NCBI GenBank assembly: GCA_013178375.1
Contig: JABLXQ010000050.1
Span: 1 to 41,701, forward strand
Source of the DNA: Gammaproteobacteria bacterium
GTDB lineage: Bacteria; Pseudomonadota; Gammaproteobacteria; Pseudomonadales; Ketobacteraceae
Reading direction: 5' to 3'
DNA: 41,701 nucleotides
This document shows positions 9,711 through 18,536 of this stretch, in pieces. Numbering within the stretch: position 1 is the first letter of the stretch; every line of letters starts with the position of its first letter. The notes under the pieces are model-generated. The model was not told where the DNA came from. It ran no database searches and saw only the letters and a list, made by a program, of their open reading frames with translations. The position numbers and the translations under genes were made by a program.

Positions 9711-10573
9711 GCATGACGCTGGGTGAAGATCAGTTAATCAGAGCCTGGGATGCTCATGAAGAAGCTGCGTTTACAGCATTGCTTGACGATATCTATAACC
9801 TGCACGATCACGATTTTCGTGGCTATTCCGGGGCTTTTTTACGCCGTCGCCTGAGCCTGGCCATGAGCAGGCTTGAAATTGGTAGCGTGGATCAATTGCG
9901 GGCCCGCATCAACAGTGATCCTCGAGTTTTCTCGACCGTTTTCCAGCATCTGACGGTGTCCGTCAGTGAGATGTTCCGGGATCCTCAGTATTTTCGCAGC
10001 TTGCGCGATGATGTGCTGCCGATTCTCAAGACTTACTCTTCGCCCAGGATCTGGGTGGCGGGATGCGGTGCAGGGGAAGAGGTATATTCGATTGCGATCC
10101 TGTTGCAGGAAATGGGCATGCTGGAATGCAGTCTCATTTACGCTACTGACATCAATCCACTGGCGCTGAGAACAGCGTCTCTGGGTATTTTTCCGGTTGC
10201 CAATCTTCCTGCCTATACCCTGAATTATCGGGCAGCAGGAGGCGAGGCGACTTTGGCGGACTATTATCATGTTGCATATGGAACCGCTGTTTTTGATCGC
10301 CAGCTGCGACGCCGGATTGTGTTTGCTGAGCATAGTCTTGCAACCGATGCGATTTTTTCGGAAATGCAGTTTGTTTCCTGCCGTAATGTGCTGATTTACT
10401 TCAATAGGGAAATGCAGGGCCGCACGATCAACATGTTTGCTGACACCTTGTGCCACCGGGGATTCCTGGGTTTGGGCGCGCGCGAAGGAATTGCTGTAAC
10501 CGGTGCGGCGGCAAGGTTCGAATCCTTTGTGAAACCGGTCAAAATATACAGGAAAACGCCAGAATTCTATTGA
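9707..10573 (+). CDS. CheR-type protein-glutamate O-methyltransferase
   Basis: The 288-residue product is an SAM-dependent methyltransferase of the CheR family, which methylates glutamates on chemoreceptors. FRGYSGAFLRRRL lies in the N-terminal helical part; the SAM site is WVAGCGAGEEVYS (Cys120-Glu125 region) with TDINPLAL after it, and the NVLIYFN signature is present. The ATG overlaps the stop of the hybrid kinase (ATGA), so translation is coupled. No chemoreceptor and no CheB methylesterase are in the window, so its substrate may be the CHASE3 kinase itself or a receptor elsewhere; orphan CheR proteins tied to hybrid kinases are known in pseudomonads and xanthomonads. Enzyme family secure, target inferred. 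Confidence 0.92.
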   Translation: MSMTLGEDQLIRAWDAHEEAAFTALLDDIYNLHDHDFRGYSGAFLRRRLSLAMSRLEIGSVDQLRARINSDPRVFSTVFQHLTVSVSEMFRDPQYFRSLRDDVLPILKTYSSPRIWVAGCGAGEEVYSIAILLQEMGMLECSLIYATDINPLALRTASLGIFPVANLPAYTLNYRAAGGEATLADYYHVAYGTAVFDRQLRRRIVFAEHSLATDAIFSEMQFVSCRNVLIYFNREMQGRTINMFADTLCHRGFLGLGAREGIAVTGAAARFESFVKPVKIYRKTPEFY

Positions 10574-10684
10574 GTAATATGGCGTTCAGGCCGGAATGAA
10601 AGGGATAGGCCGGGCAAGATTGCCTTGCCTGTGCGGTGAGTTGTTGAAAAGCTGGCGACTCCATCGAAATTCAGGAGGATATGA

Positions 10685-11863
10685 ATGGATTGTGGTCCGG
10701 CGAAAATTCTGTTGGTAGATGACGTCGCTGAAAACCTCATAGCGCTGGAAGCGCTATTGCAGGATCCAGCGCACGAGACCTTCAGTGCCACCAATGCCAA
10801 CGCGGCGCTTGAAATGATGTTGAAGCACGAATTTGCTCTCGCGGTTATCGATGTGCAAATGCCGGATATGAACGGTTTTGAACTGGCGCAGGTCATGCGA
10901 TCTACCGAGCGCACGCGACAAATACCGATCATTTTTGTAACTGCCGGCAGCACTAAACCGGATAATGTGTTGACGGGCTATCAGTCGGGAGCCATTGATT
11001 TCATGATCAAGCCGCTGGACACCTATGCGGTGCTCAGCAAGGTTAGAATATTTGTCGAACTGTACCAGCAGAAGTTGGCGCTAAACCAGCAGGTGGCCGC
11101 GCTGGAGGAGGCGCGACATCAGCAGAATCTGTTGCTGGAACAGTTACAGAAGACACAGGTCGAGCTGGAAAAGGCAATGGAACTGAGGGATCAGTTCATT
11201 TCGGTGGTGGCGCATGAATTGCGCACCCCTTTAAATACGCTCAATCTGGAGCTGTATGCGCGCCGAACCTATCTTGAACGGGGCGATTACGTGGAATTTT
11301 CGCCGGAACGCATTGCAGAAATGGTGGAGAGCGATGAGCGTCAATTGAAACGCCTGATCCGGCTGATCAATGATATGACAGATTTGTCCCGCATCAAGAG
11401 CGGCCAGCTGTCGATTCAGCGCAAACGTTTTGATATTACTGCCCTGTTGCATCGGGTTATCAATCTTTTCTCTGCCCAGACTGCGTTGGCCAAGTGTGCT
11501 GTCAATTTTAAAGGGGAACCGGGAATTGTCATCAGTGCTGACGAATTTCGCATCGAACAGGCCTTCACCAATTTGTTGACGAACGCCATCCGCCATTGCG
11601 ATGGAAAGCCGATCGAAATTCAGGTGCAGGAATTGGCTGGCATGGTCAGTATTTCTGTCCGCGATTTCGGTTTGGGAATAAAGAGCGAAGAACAGCAACG
11701 TATTTTCAAACTGTTCGAACGTGGTTCCCACGAGCGGCCGGGCAGCGGATTGGGGTTGGGCCTGTTCATCGCCAACACGATAGTGGCTGCCCACGACGGC
11801 AGGATCGAGGTGGACAGCACGCCCGGTGAAGGAGCGATGTTTACCATTTTTCTGCCCAAATAG
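10685..11863 (+). CDS. Receiver-histidine kinase protein (REC-HisKA-HATPase)
   Basis: A 392-residue cytoplasmic protein begins with a receiver domain (ILLVDDVAEN; phosphoacceptor Asp56 in VIDVQMPDMNGFE; Lys in IKPLD), then a short coiled coil (about 125-165), HisKA with His177 in VVAHELRTPLN, and an HATPase domain with SVRDFGLGI and GSGLGLGLF. The ATG at 10685 has AGGAGG at 10673-10678; an ATG at 10681 in another frame is not used. It follows cheR by 111 bases on the same strand. The layout suggests phosphotransfer from the upstream hybrid kinase into this REC domain, which then gates its own kinase activity (inference). No DNA-binding output domain is encoded nearby. Confidence 0.92.
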   Translation: MDCGPAKILLVDDVAENLIALEALLQDPAHETFSATNANAALEMMLKHEFALAVIDVQMPDMNGFELAQVMRSTERTRQIPIIFVTAGSTKPDNVLTGYQSGAIDFMIKPLDTYAVLSKVRIFVELYQQKLALNQQVAALEEARHQQNLLLEQLQKTQVELEKAMELRDQFISVVAHELRTPLNTLNLELYARRTYLERGDYVEFSPERIAEMVESDERQLKRLIRLINDMTDLSRIKSGQLSIQRKRFDITALLHRVINLFSAQTALAKCAVNFKGEPGIVISADEFRIEQAFTNLLTNAIRHCDGKPIEIQVQELAGMVSISVRDFGLGIKSEEQQRIFKLFERGSHERPGSGLGLGLFIANTIVAAHDGRIEVDSTPGEGAMFTIFLPK

Positions 11864-11902
11864 GGCGACTATCGTTTTTTAACCATTTGCGTGTTGCCCG
11901 GT

Positions 11903-12496
11903 TCAGTGCTTGGCACGCGGGGTGTCGGAAATCTCGATGGTGCCCAGGCTGTGCGCATGGCGTTGGTGCAGGAGCAGAATAGACAGTTTCTCGGTCGCGA
12001 AAACGCGCAACTCGTTGGTCAATTGAGGATCGGCTGCTGCCTTTTCAAAGAGATCAACGGTCATGTCGTGATCCTGCTGCATCATTTTGACGTAGGCTTC
12101 GTCGAAGGCGATCCCCTCCATAGACTGCATTTTTTTCAGGGCTTTCTGATGTACTGTGTCAGGGCTGGTGGGGACTCCGATGTTAATTTTTGAGGCAATA
12201 TTTTTCAGCTCCATGTTGGCGGTCTGATGGTCTTTTATCATCATCTCGGCGAATTTGTGCAGTTTTTGATTTTCTGAAACTTTGAGCGCCAGTTTCGAAG
12301 CTTCTATCTCTGCGTTGCCGCCAAGGGCGGCACGTGCAACAAATGTATGATCTGTCATGGGTATTTGTGCGTTGCCTTGTCCGACATACGTTTTATTCCG
12401 GTCTTCTTCGATAGGGGTATCCGCAGCCAGAACATGTGTTCCTGGAGTGCTTCCGCTGGCAATCAGTGTGTATAAAATAAGCATCCTGACTTTCAT
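11903..12496 (-). CDS. DUF4142 exported protein
   Basis: This 197-residue protein has an N-terminal signal peptide (MKVRMLILYTLIASG...THVLA, cleavage near residue 25) and a helical DUF4142 domain, ferritin-like in fold, with family features FAEMMIKDHQTAN and YVKMMQQDHDMTVDLFEKAA. It probably acts in the periplasm. The frame opens further upstream, but ATG 12496 is preferred for its GGAGGT ribosome site and for exposing the signal peptide. DUF4142 genes are common in stress loci and their function is unknown. It lies downstream of treY on the same strand and converges with the receiver-kinase gene. Confidence 0.9.
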   Translation of the reverse strand: MKVRMLILYTLIASGSTPGTHVLAADTPIEEDRNKTYVGQGNAQIPMTDHTFVARAALGGNAEIEASKLALKVSENQKLHKFAEMMIKDHQTANMELKNIASKINIGVPTSPDTVHQKALKKMQSMEGIAFDEAYVKMMQQDHDMTVDLFEKAAADPQLTNELRVFATEKLSILLLHQRHAHSLGTIEISDTPRAKH

Positions 12497-12596
12497 GGTG
12501 TCACCTCCATTTCTTGTCTGCATAATGATATGCATCAGGAAATTTCTGTAGATTAACTGTGTGTAAGAATTGCCTGTAGAAAATTTCAAGTCCTCG

Positions 12597-15389
12597 CTAA
12601 CTGGTTGAGTCATCCTTCAGTAGTAACGCGTATGTGCGCGTTCTAAACAGTGTTGCACAAGGCAGTACTGTAATTTTTTCTGGAAAGATTGAAGTCGAGT
12701 CGCAATCTTTCCAATGAACTGTTTGCTTAACGGAATCTCCTTCTGGCGGTCGAAAATGCAGTTGGGTGTTGCCCCAGATTCCGGGATCCATGTGCGGCCT
12801 GTCCAGGACGAGAGTGGTAGGCAGGCGTACCGTGACTACGATCAGGGTGATCCGCCGCCACTGGCGGGCAAAAGCAAACACGTGATTGGCCAGGTTTCCG
12901 GTGATCTCCAGTGGCTGGTAGCTGCCAAAGAGGAACAGTTCGGGGTGGGCTTTACGCAGGTCCAATAGACGCGCAATCAGATGTTGCTTGATGGCGCCGG
13001 ATCGCCAGTCCTGATTTGACGCGGCGCTGGAATCCAGCAGCCGGTTTCGTTGAGCATAGTCAACCGGTCGCCGGTTGTCGGGATCAACGAAACTGAAGTC
13101 CCACAGTTCACAGCCCTGGTAAATGTCGGGAACTCCGGGCGTCGTCAGTTTCAATAACGTTTGGGAAAGGCTGTTAACGATACCTGCCGGCGCAATGTGA
13201 TGGGCAAAGTCAGCCACTTCCTCAAGAAAATGTGGCGCCTGTCGGGAGTCGAACAGGTTGCGCAGAAAGAGATGGCAGCTCTGTTCGTAGTCCAGATTGG
13301 GCGAGCTCCAGCTGGACAGTTGTTTGGCTTCCCGCAACGCTTTGATCCACCATTGTTGCAGGCGGTCGCGGAATTCCTGCAGTCCGCTGACATCCTGGGT
13401 GTCAAGTGACAGGGGCCAGCCGCCGATCAGCATCTGGTAAAGCATGTATTCGTCCGCTTGCAGTGGCTGTCCGAAGGATTTATGCCTGCGGTTTGTTTCC
13501 ATCCATTGCTGAACGCGATCAGCCCAGTGATGTGGAATTTCAGAAAGCACGGCGAGGCGGGCACGCAGGTCTTCCCCGCGTTTGTGATCATGTGTCGCCG
13601 TGGCCAGCATGGCTTTTGGAAAACAGGTGGCGCGGCGTACACATTCGTTGTGGAAATCGTTCGGTGAATTGGCGAACTGGGCTGGATTGGCGCCGACTTC
13701 GTTACGAGACAACAAACGGCCGTGACGGTAAAAAGCAGTATCTTCCACCGACTTGGCGGCCAGTGGTGAACACAGTTGCTGAAAGCGCGTGATTGCCCTC
13801 AAGCGCATGCGTCGCTGCAGTCGCGGCAATCTGGCTGGCAAGGGTTCAGCTCCCAGCCAGCGATCAATCAGATCCAGCATTGGCCGATCCACCAGGCGGC
13901 AGTACGAGCGCGCGGCGGCGATGGCAGTTTGCATGATTTCTGTGTTGGCCTCGCTGCGCCCCCGGGCATCCGCGTAAGTACGATAAATGGGAAATTGTAC
14001 CAACAGTTCTTCCAGCACGCGCCGAATTGCCAGTTGGCTCCAGTCCCGGGTCATAGGATCGCTGCGCGCCACCTGATGCAAGGCGTGAGCACATGCATTG
14101 AACTCGGCGGCCAGCAATTCCTTCAGTATCCAGCGGCGGGCCTGTTGCGACTCGGCTTCAAAATTCGAGAAACGACCGCTCAGATGTATCCACAATTCGG
14201 TCAGGCCGGCCTCACCCGTGGGGTCGTGCAGCAGGGCTGAGACATCATTCATGAAACTGTAACCAGTGGTGCCATCAACCTGCCATTCACGCGGCAGACG
14301 TTCTTCCGGCGCCAGAATTTTTTCCACAATGACATAGGCTGGACCGACCGGCGCGTGCTGCGGGCGTAACCGCGCCAGTTGACGCAAACGTTTGTGCAGG
14401 CGTCTGCAATAGGTGCGGGGATCGGCCAGGCCGTCGATATGATCAATGCGGATCCCGTCGATCAGTCCTTCAGCGTACAGGCGGAATATGGTGGAATGTA
14501 CCAGCTCGAAGGCAGCAGGTTCCTGGATGCGGATTCCGGCGAGCTGGATGATGTCGAAGAAGCGGCGCCAGTTGATTTCATCCGCTGCGGTGCGCCAGTT
14601 GGCCAGCCGGTAGTGCTGGCGTTCCAGCAGTTGGTGCAGTAGGCGCTGACCGGTTGCCGTTTGCGGATCAAACCACCGCAACAGCTGGTCGATGGCCGCG
14701 CGGACCTCATTGTCGACGGCATACTGCTGCGCAAGATCGGCACAGGACGTCATGAACAGGTCGCGATGCCCGCCGTGACCCGGGCTGAAAATGGAGCGGA
14801 ATCTGCATTGCATTGTTTTTAGAGCGCTGCCACCTAACCGCAGTAGCGGCGAATAGTGTTTAGCGGCCAGTGGAAAACGGTGCTCAAAGTAGTCAACGTG
14901 AAAGCGACCCCGTGTAGTGTCAAAGCCGAAACGGAGTTTTCCGGTCGTCAACGCTTCGCCGTAGGTTTCGCCGAGAAATGGCGCAAGTATGTGATTGGTA
15001 AGGGCGGGATCGGGCACGTCCCAGTCAATATCGAAAAAGTTGGCGTAGCGGCTGTCGCGGCCCCATTCCAGCAGATCCAACCAGAGCGCGTTGTCGTTGC
15101 CGCCTACGGCCATGTGATTTGGCACGATATCAACGATCACACCCATGTCGTGGGCCCGCAGGTTTGCGACCAGCGTCCGCAGGCCCTCTTCTCCGCCGAG
15201 CTCCGGATTTACCATCCCGTAATCGATGACATCATAGCCGTGAGTCGATCCACTGCGTGCAGTCAGAACAGGACTGAGATAGACATGACTGATACCAAGC
15301 CGCGCCAGATAGTCAACCTGCGCGCTGGCATCCGCAAAAGTGAATTGCGGGTTCAGTTGGAGACGGTAGGTGGCGCGTGGTGTATTCAT
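12597..15389 (-). CDS. treY: Maltooligosyltrehalose synthase
   Basis: TreY isomerises the reducing-end alpha-1,4 bond of maltodextrin to alpha,alpha-1,1, forming maltooligosyl trehalose in the cytoplasm. At 930 residues it fits the family. It opens with ATYRLQLN and THGYDVIDYGMVNPELGG. Catalytic residues are Asp316 in GIRIDHIDGL, Glu356 in YVIVEKIL and Asp601 in TATHDHKRGED. C-terminal GVPDIYQGCE is also typical. The ATG overlaps the treZ stop by four bases (ATGA), so treZ-treY form a coupled minus-strand operon. Its product is the substrate of TreZ. Confidence 0.96.
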   Translation of the reverse strand: MNTPRATYRLQLNPQFTFADASAQVDYLARLGISHVYLSPVLTARSGSTHGYDVIDYGMVNPELGGEEGLRTLVANLRAHDMGVIVDIVPNHMAVGGNDNALWLDLLEWGRDSRYANFFDIDWDVPDPALTNHILAPFLGETYGEALTTGKLRFGFDTTRGRFHVDYFEHRFPLAAKHYSPLLRLGGSALKTMQCRFRSIFSPGHGGHRDLFMTSCADLAQQYAVDNEVRAAIDQLLRWFDPQTATGQRLLHQLLERQHYRLANWRTAADEINWRRFFDIIQLAGIRIQEPAAFELVHSTIFRLYAEGLIDGIRIDHIDGLADPRTYCRRLHKRLRQLARLRPQHAPVGPAYVIVEKILAPEERLPREWQVDGTTGYSFMNDVSALLHDPTGEAGLTELWIHLSGRFSNFEAESQQARRWILKELLAAEFNACAHALHQVARSDPMTRDWSQLAIRRVLEELLVQFPIYRTYADARGRSEANTEIMQTAIAAARSYCRLVDRPMLDLIDRWLGAEPLPARLPRLQRRMRLRAITRFQQLCSPLAAKSVEDTAFYRHGRLLSRNEVGANPAQFANSPNDFHNECVRRATCFPKAMLATATHDHKRGEDLRARLAVLSEIPHHWADRVQQWMETNRRHKSFGQPLQADEYMLYQMLIGGWPLSLDTQDVSGLQEFRDRLQQWWIKALREAKQLSSWSSPNLDYEQSCHLFLRNLFDSRQAPHFLEEVADFAHHIAPAGIVNSLSQTLLKLTTPGVPDIYQGCELWDFSFVDPDNRRPVDYAQRNRLLDSSAASNQDWRSGAIKQHLIARLLDLRKAHPELFLFGSYQPLEITGNLANHVFAFARQWRRITLIVVTVRLPTTLVLDRPHMDPGIWGNTQLHFRPPEGDSVKQTVHWKDCDSTSIFPEKITVLPCATLFRTRTYALLLKDDSTS

Positions 15390-17179
15390 GTGAACAGGCT
15401 GCGCTGCTGCAGGTAAATCCGAGTCGTATGGCCTGGCAACCAGTTGGAATCCCGCTCAGCGCTGTGTGGATTCCAGAGCTGACGGCTGTCTGCTATCAGC
15501 TCGCCTTTTGTCAGGAACGAGTCAATGGCCTGGGAGTGTTGGCCGAAGTTGGTGACCAGCACGAGCAGGTTGCCATTGCCCATGCGCCATTGCGCGGCCA
15601 CAGCGAGTTCCCCCAGTTCCCTGGCGCCCAGGCTGTGGCACCCGGGCATTCCGGGCACGATGTGTTTCCGCCTCAGCATCAGCAAGGTTCGATAGAACAG
15701 GAGGTAGCATGCGCTTTGTTCCGGGTCTTCGATTTGCGGTATGGATGAAATGAAGGTGGCCATTGCGTTGGGGTCCGGAATCTGTTCCCGCACAACGGGA
15801 TCGGTAAATGCTGGTAGGGCAGCGAATTCACGCCGCCGGCCTTCGCGCACGGCGGCCGCGAGTTCCGGCTCAAAATCGGTGAAATAGAGAAAGGGTGTCC
15901 GGCATCCGGTTTCCTCGCCCATGAATAGCAGTGGAATCTGTGGCACAAGCAATTGCAGGGTGATGGCCGCGCGCAATGCATCGGCTTCCGCCAGTGTCTG
16001 CAGGCGCTCGCCAAATGCGCGATTGCCGATCTGATCGTGATTCTGCAGGAACAAGATGAATGCGTGTGGCGGAAGGTGGGCGCTGGGCGTGCCACGGGTC
16101 CGGCCCAGGCGTTGCGAATGTTCGCCCTGATAGATGAAGCCGTCGGCCAGGCACCGCGCGAGCCTGGTCGCTGGCGCCTTGCTGAAATCCTGATAATGGC
16201 CCTCCTGCTCGCCGGTCAGCATGACGTGCAGTACATTGTGGCCGTCGTCATTCCACTGTGCATCAAACAGGTTTTCAAGATGAGCGCTGCAGTTGTGTTC
16301 ATTTTCCAGCATCAAATGTACATGGCGACCAGGCTCGATCGCGTTGCGCACCTGTAATGCCATTTCATCGAGCCAGCCCGGGTCGCCAATCTGGTGGACA
16401 GCGTCAATGCGCAGTCCGTCAAATCGGTATTCCAGCAGCCAGTACAGGGCATTCAGGACAAAGAAATCGCGCACCTGGGCATTGGAAAAATCAATTGCTG
16501 CACCCCAGGGAGAATGCTTGTCGGTACAAAAAAAATCGGAGGCATAAAGATGAAGATAGTTACCTTCTGGACCAAAATGGTTGTAAACCACATCCAGGTA
16601 TACGCATAGTCCATAGCCATGGGCCGCGTCGATCAATTGTTTGAGCTGATCCGGTGTGCCATAAGCGGCATCGGGTGCAAACAGCAGAACACCGTCGTAG
16701 CCCCAATTACAGTTACCCCGGAAATCTGCGATCGGCATGAGCTGGATGGCAGTGATGCCAAGTTCGACAAAATCAGGCAGGCGCTGACAGATTTCAGCGA
16801 AGCCGCCCATACAACCCGCGTGAAGCTCATAAATCACGATTTCGTGCCACGGGCGGCCATTCCAGTCGTCGTGTTGCCAGCGGAAGGCGCGGGGGTCGCA
16901 AACCAAGCTGGGGTCATGTACGTCGAATGATTGTTGGCGTGAAGCAGGATCCGGCACGCAGCGCTCTTCATCAATCCGATAATAATATGCGGTCCCTGCG
17001 CCGCACTCCGTTTCAACTTCAAACATGCCTTGTTCACCCCGTTGCATGGCGATGGGTGATTTACCCTCAATCAACAGTTCAACCTGTCGACAGTCGGGAG
17101 CCCACACTCGAAAGCAGGTTCGGTCCCTACCAAGATACTCAGCCCCGAAGGGCAACTGATAAAAATATCGCGCAGACAC
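15386..17179 (-). CDS. treZ: Maltooligosyltrehalose trehalohydrolase
   Basis: TreZ hydrolyses maltooligosyl trehalose to free trehalose plus a shortened glucan. An N-terminal CBM48-like region (FGAEYLGRDRTCFRVWAPD) precedes a GH13_10 barrel. Numbered from the chosen start, the catalytic residues are Asp259 in GLRIDAVHQI, Glu292 in LMLENEHN and Asp382 in LQNHDQIGNR. The frame extends upstream to a TTG at 17275, but those 32 residues do not look like TreZ. The GTG at 17179, with a GGGGGAT stretch 8-15 bases upstream, puts SARYFYQLPFGAE at the N terminus, giving 597 residues, as usual. The start is therefore inferred. The stop overlaps the treY start. Confidence 0.94.
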   Translation of the reverse strand: MSARYFYQLPFGAEYLGRDRTCFRVWAPDCRQVELLIEGKSPIAMQRGEQGMFEVETECGAGTAYYYRIDEERCVPDPASRQQSFDVHDPSLVCDPRAFRWQHDDWNGRPWHEIVIYELHAGCMGGFAEICQRLPDFVELGITAIQLMPIADFRGNCNWGYDGVLLFAPDAAYGTPDQLKQLIDAAHGYGLCVYLDVVYNHFGPEGNYLHLYASDFFCTDKHSPWGAAIDFSNAQVRDFFVLNALYWLLEYRFDGLRIDAVHQIGDPGWLDEMALQVRNAIEPGRHVHLMLENEHNCSAHLENLFDAQWNDDGHNVLHVMLTGEQEGHYQDFSKAPATRLARCLADGFIYQGEHSQRLGRTRGTPSAHLPPHAFILFLQNHDQIGNRAFGERLQTLAEADALRAAITLQLLVPQIPLLFMGEETGCRTPFLYFTDFEPELAAAVREGRRREFAALPAFTDPVVREQIPDPNAMATFISSIPQIEDPEQSACYLLFYRTLLMLRRKHIVPGMPGCHSLGARELGELAVAAQWRMGNGNLLVLVTNFGQHSQAIDSFLTKGELIADSRQLWNPHSAERDSNWLPGHTTRIYLQQRSLFT

Positions 17180-17571
17180 AGTGTTGATCCCCCCGCTATT
17201 GCTTACAGCAAAGGCCCGATGCTGCCTGGGGCCCCGCACTGATAGTCTGTATTGGGAACGCAGTTTGCGTGCCAATCTGTTTTGGGCATCATTTCAATGA
17301 GATAGATGGATGTGAGCGTGCGAAATTGGAAAATTTACAGGTTAAGTGAAAATTGTGCGGCCGCAGCTGTTGCTGACGGTTAGCGGCCAGGCGCAGATTG
17401 GCGAGGCGGATGAACGTGCATTTCATATGCGCAACTAATTGCGGGTGGCAAAAAGTACCGACGATACAGCCGATGCTCTGTTCAAGCACCATTCGCGCTA
17501 TATGACGAGGAGAATCCGTTCGAAGTTGACAGGATGCAATGAGGTCAGGCTTTGATTGACGGGCCACAAAC
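17180..17571. other. Upstream region of treZ, no supported gene
   Basis: These 392 bases should contain the treZY promoter on the minus strand. A 92-codon minus-strand frame at 17289-17567 has no recognisable domain and an unconvincing composition, so I did not call it. I did not find a promoter I would trust. Confidence 0.45.
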
Positions 17572-17700
17572 TTACGCAGCCAGGGACTGACATGCAGTCA
17601 CGCACTGACGACAGATCCCCGCACAAATCTGGCAATGTTCATGATCATACTGCGAGCAGATATCAGCACATTCCTGGCGGACCGCAATGCACAGTGCCAT
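17572..17700 (-). pseudogene. Short Cys-rich ORF resembling the C-terminal part of a four-helix copper-binding (Csp/DUF326) protein
   Basis: Reading 17700 down to 17572 gives 42 residues with eight cysteines, including CADICSQYDHEHC and CAGICRQCVTAC. The spacing CX3C...CX2CX3CX2CX3C and the DHEHC element match the last third of Csp-type copper-storage proteins (DUF326), which are normally 105-135 residues. The N-terminal helices are missing and no good ribosome site is visible. It is in the same frame as the upstream KGG-type gene: that gene's TGA is followed by four sense codons and then this ATG. It may be a decayed remnant or a real miniprotein; I favour a remnant. Confidence 0.5.
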
Positions 17701-17712
17701 AGCATCACCGGT

Positions 17713-18009
17713 TCAGTGTTGATGGACACGGGCCCGCCGGGTTTTCCATCCTTTTTTCGCCGCCGCACTTCGCTGGGCTGAATTCATGCGTGAACCTCCG
17801 ATGCGGCCACCGCGGCGGGCTGATTCATGGGTGTCGGGATGACCGCGTCCGCTGCCTGAAAGGTTACCACCACCGGTTTCTTTGTTGATCGTGGCCCAGG
17901 CTCGACGTTGTGCCTCCTTCTCGCTTGTTCCTCGTTCCCTATACCCTTGCGCGATGTGTTTCGCCTGTCGTTTCTGTTTGTCAGTGTATTTTCTTTTGTC
18001 GCCACGCAT
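17713..18009 (-). CDS. Small basic KGG-type protein (often annotated 'plasmid stabilization protein')
   Basis: The 98-residue product is Lys/Arg-rich and low in hydrophobics: MRGDKRKYTDKQKRQAKHI, then ERGTSEKEAQRRAWATINK, a Gly/Ser linker, and a C-terminal RRGGRIGGSR with AAAKKGWKTRR. This matches a family of small proteins labelled 'plasmid stabilization protein' in Pseudomonas and Burkholderia, though no plasmid role is shown; they occur in stress loci. ATG 18009 has GGAGGTG six bases upstream and is preferred to an in-frame start five codons earlier. The basic, disordered nature suggests nucleic-acid contact (inference). Confidence 0.8.
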   Translation of the reverse strand: MRGDKRKYTDKQKRQAKHIAQGYRERGTSEKEAQRRAWATINKETGGGNLSGSGRGHPDTHESARRGGRIGGSRMNSAQRSAAAKKGWKTRRARVHQH

Positions 18010-18097
18010 GGTTATCACCTCCATGCCATTGGCTATGGAAATTTCTACAGAACAAATTGAAGCAATGCCTGCAGACGTGCTGATATGGCATGAATGG

Positions 18098-18117
18098 GGC
18101 CGGGAATAGTCCCGGCC
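18098..18117 (-). terminator. Stem-loop after the Cys-repeat exported protein gene
   Basis: GGCCGGGA (18098-18105) and TCCCGGCC (18110-18117) form a perfect 8-bp stem with a 4-base loop, about 20 bases past the stop of the minus-strand gene at 18138. There is no clear U tract, so a terminator or 3'-end stabiliser role is inferred from its position. Confidence 0.5.
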
Positions 18118-18137
18118 TTGCCTGCCTTATGTGCCGA

Positions 18138-18536
18138 TTACTGCTTGTAAGTTGCCTTGGCGCGGTCGACGCAGGCATCCTGGGCATCACCGGATAGAGA
18201 GTCGCATTTCTCCTTCTCCAGCTTGTACCGGGCATCCATTTTTTCCTGCTGGGCATCCTTGTTTGTCTCACGATGCTCGCGGCTGGCTTTGGCATGGGCT
18301 TCAGCATTCGCCTTGGTTGCCTGTGCCTGCTTGATACAGACGTCCTTGGTGTTGCCGGACATGGTGTCGCAATGTTGCTTGGCGGCATCATAGTTGGCTT
18401 CTGCCTGTTCCATGGCGGCATCATAGCTGGAATCGGAAGCGCTGGCGGGAGTGACGTAAAGCGTGGCTGCGAGGACACCCAGTACACCTGCGAAATGTTT
18501 GGTTGACGGGATAAATTTCTTTTGTGCCGTAATCAT
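18138..18536 (-). CDS. Exported protein with two cysteine-pair repeats, function unknown
   Basis: This 132-residue protein has a signal peptide (about residues 1-33, ending TPASA). The mature part is Ala/Lys/Glu-rich, helical and probably coiled-coil. It contains a repeated element: HCDTMSGNTKDVCIKQAQAT and, near the C terminus, KCDSLSGDAQDACVDRAKAT. Each holds two cysteines 10 residues apart, likely a disulphide in the periplasm. Similar uncharacterised proteins occur in proteobacteria; I know no assigned function. The ATG at 18536 has AGGAGA about 8 bases upstream. A hairpin follows the stop. Confidence 0.8.
   Translation of the reverse strand: MITAQKKFIPSTKHFAGVLGVLAATLYVTPASASDSSYDAAMEQAEANYDAAKQHCDTMSGNTKDVCIKQAQATKANAEAHAKASREHRETNKDAQQEKMDARYKLEKEKCDSLSGDAQDACVDRAKATYKQ

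Noticed and set aside
17180-17275. Longer treZ start at a TTG codon
   Set aside because: The 32 extra residues do not match TreZ; GTG 17179 puts the family N terminus at the start.
17289-17567. 92-codon minus-strand frame upstream of treZ
   Set aside because: No recognisable domain, no good ribosome site, and unconvincing composition.
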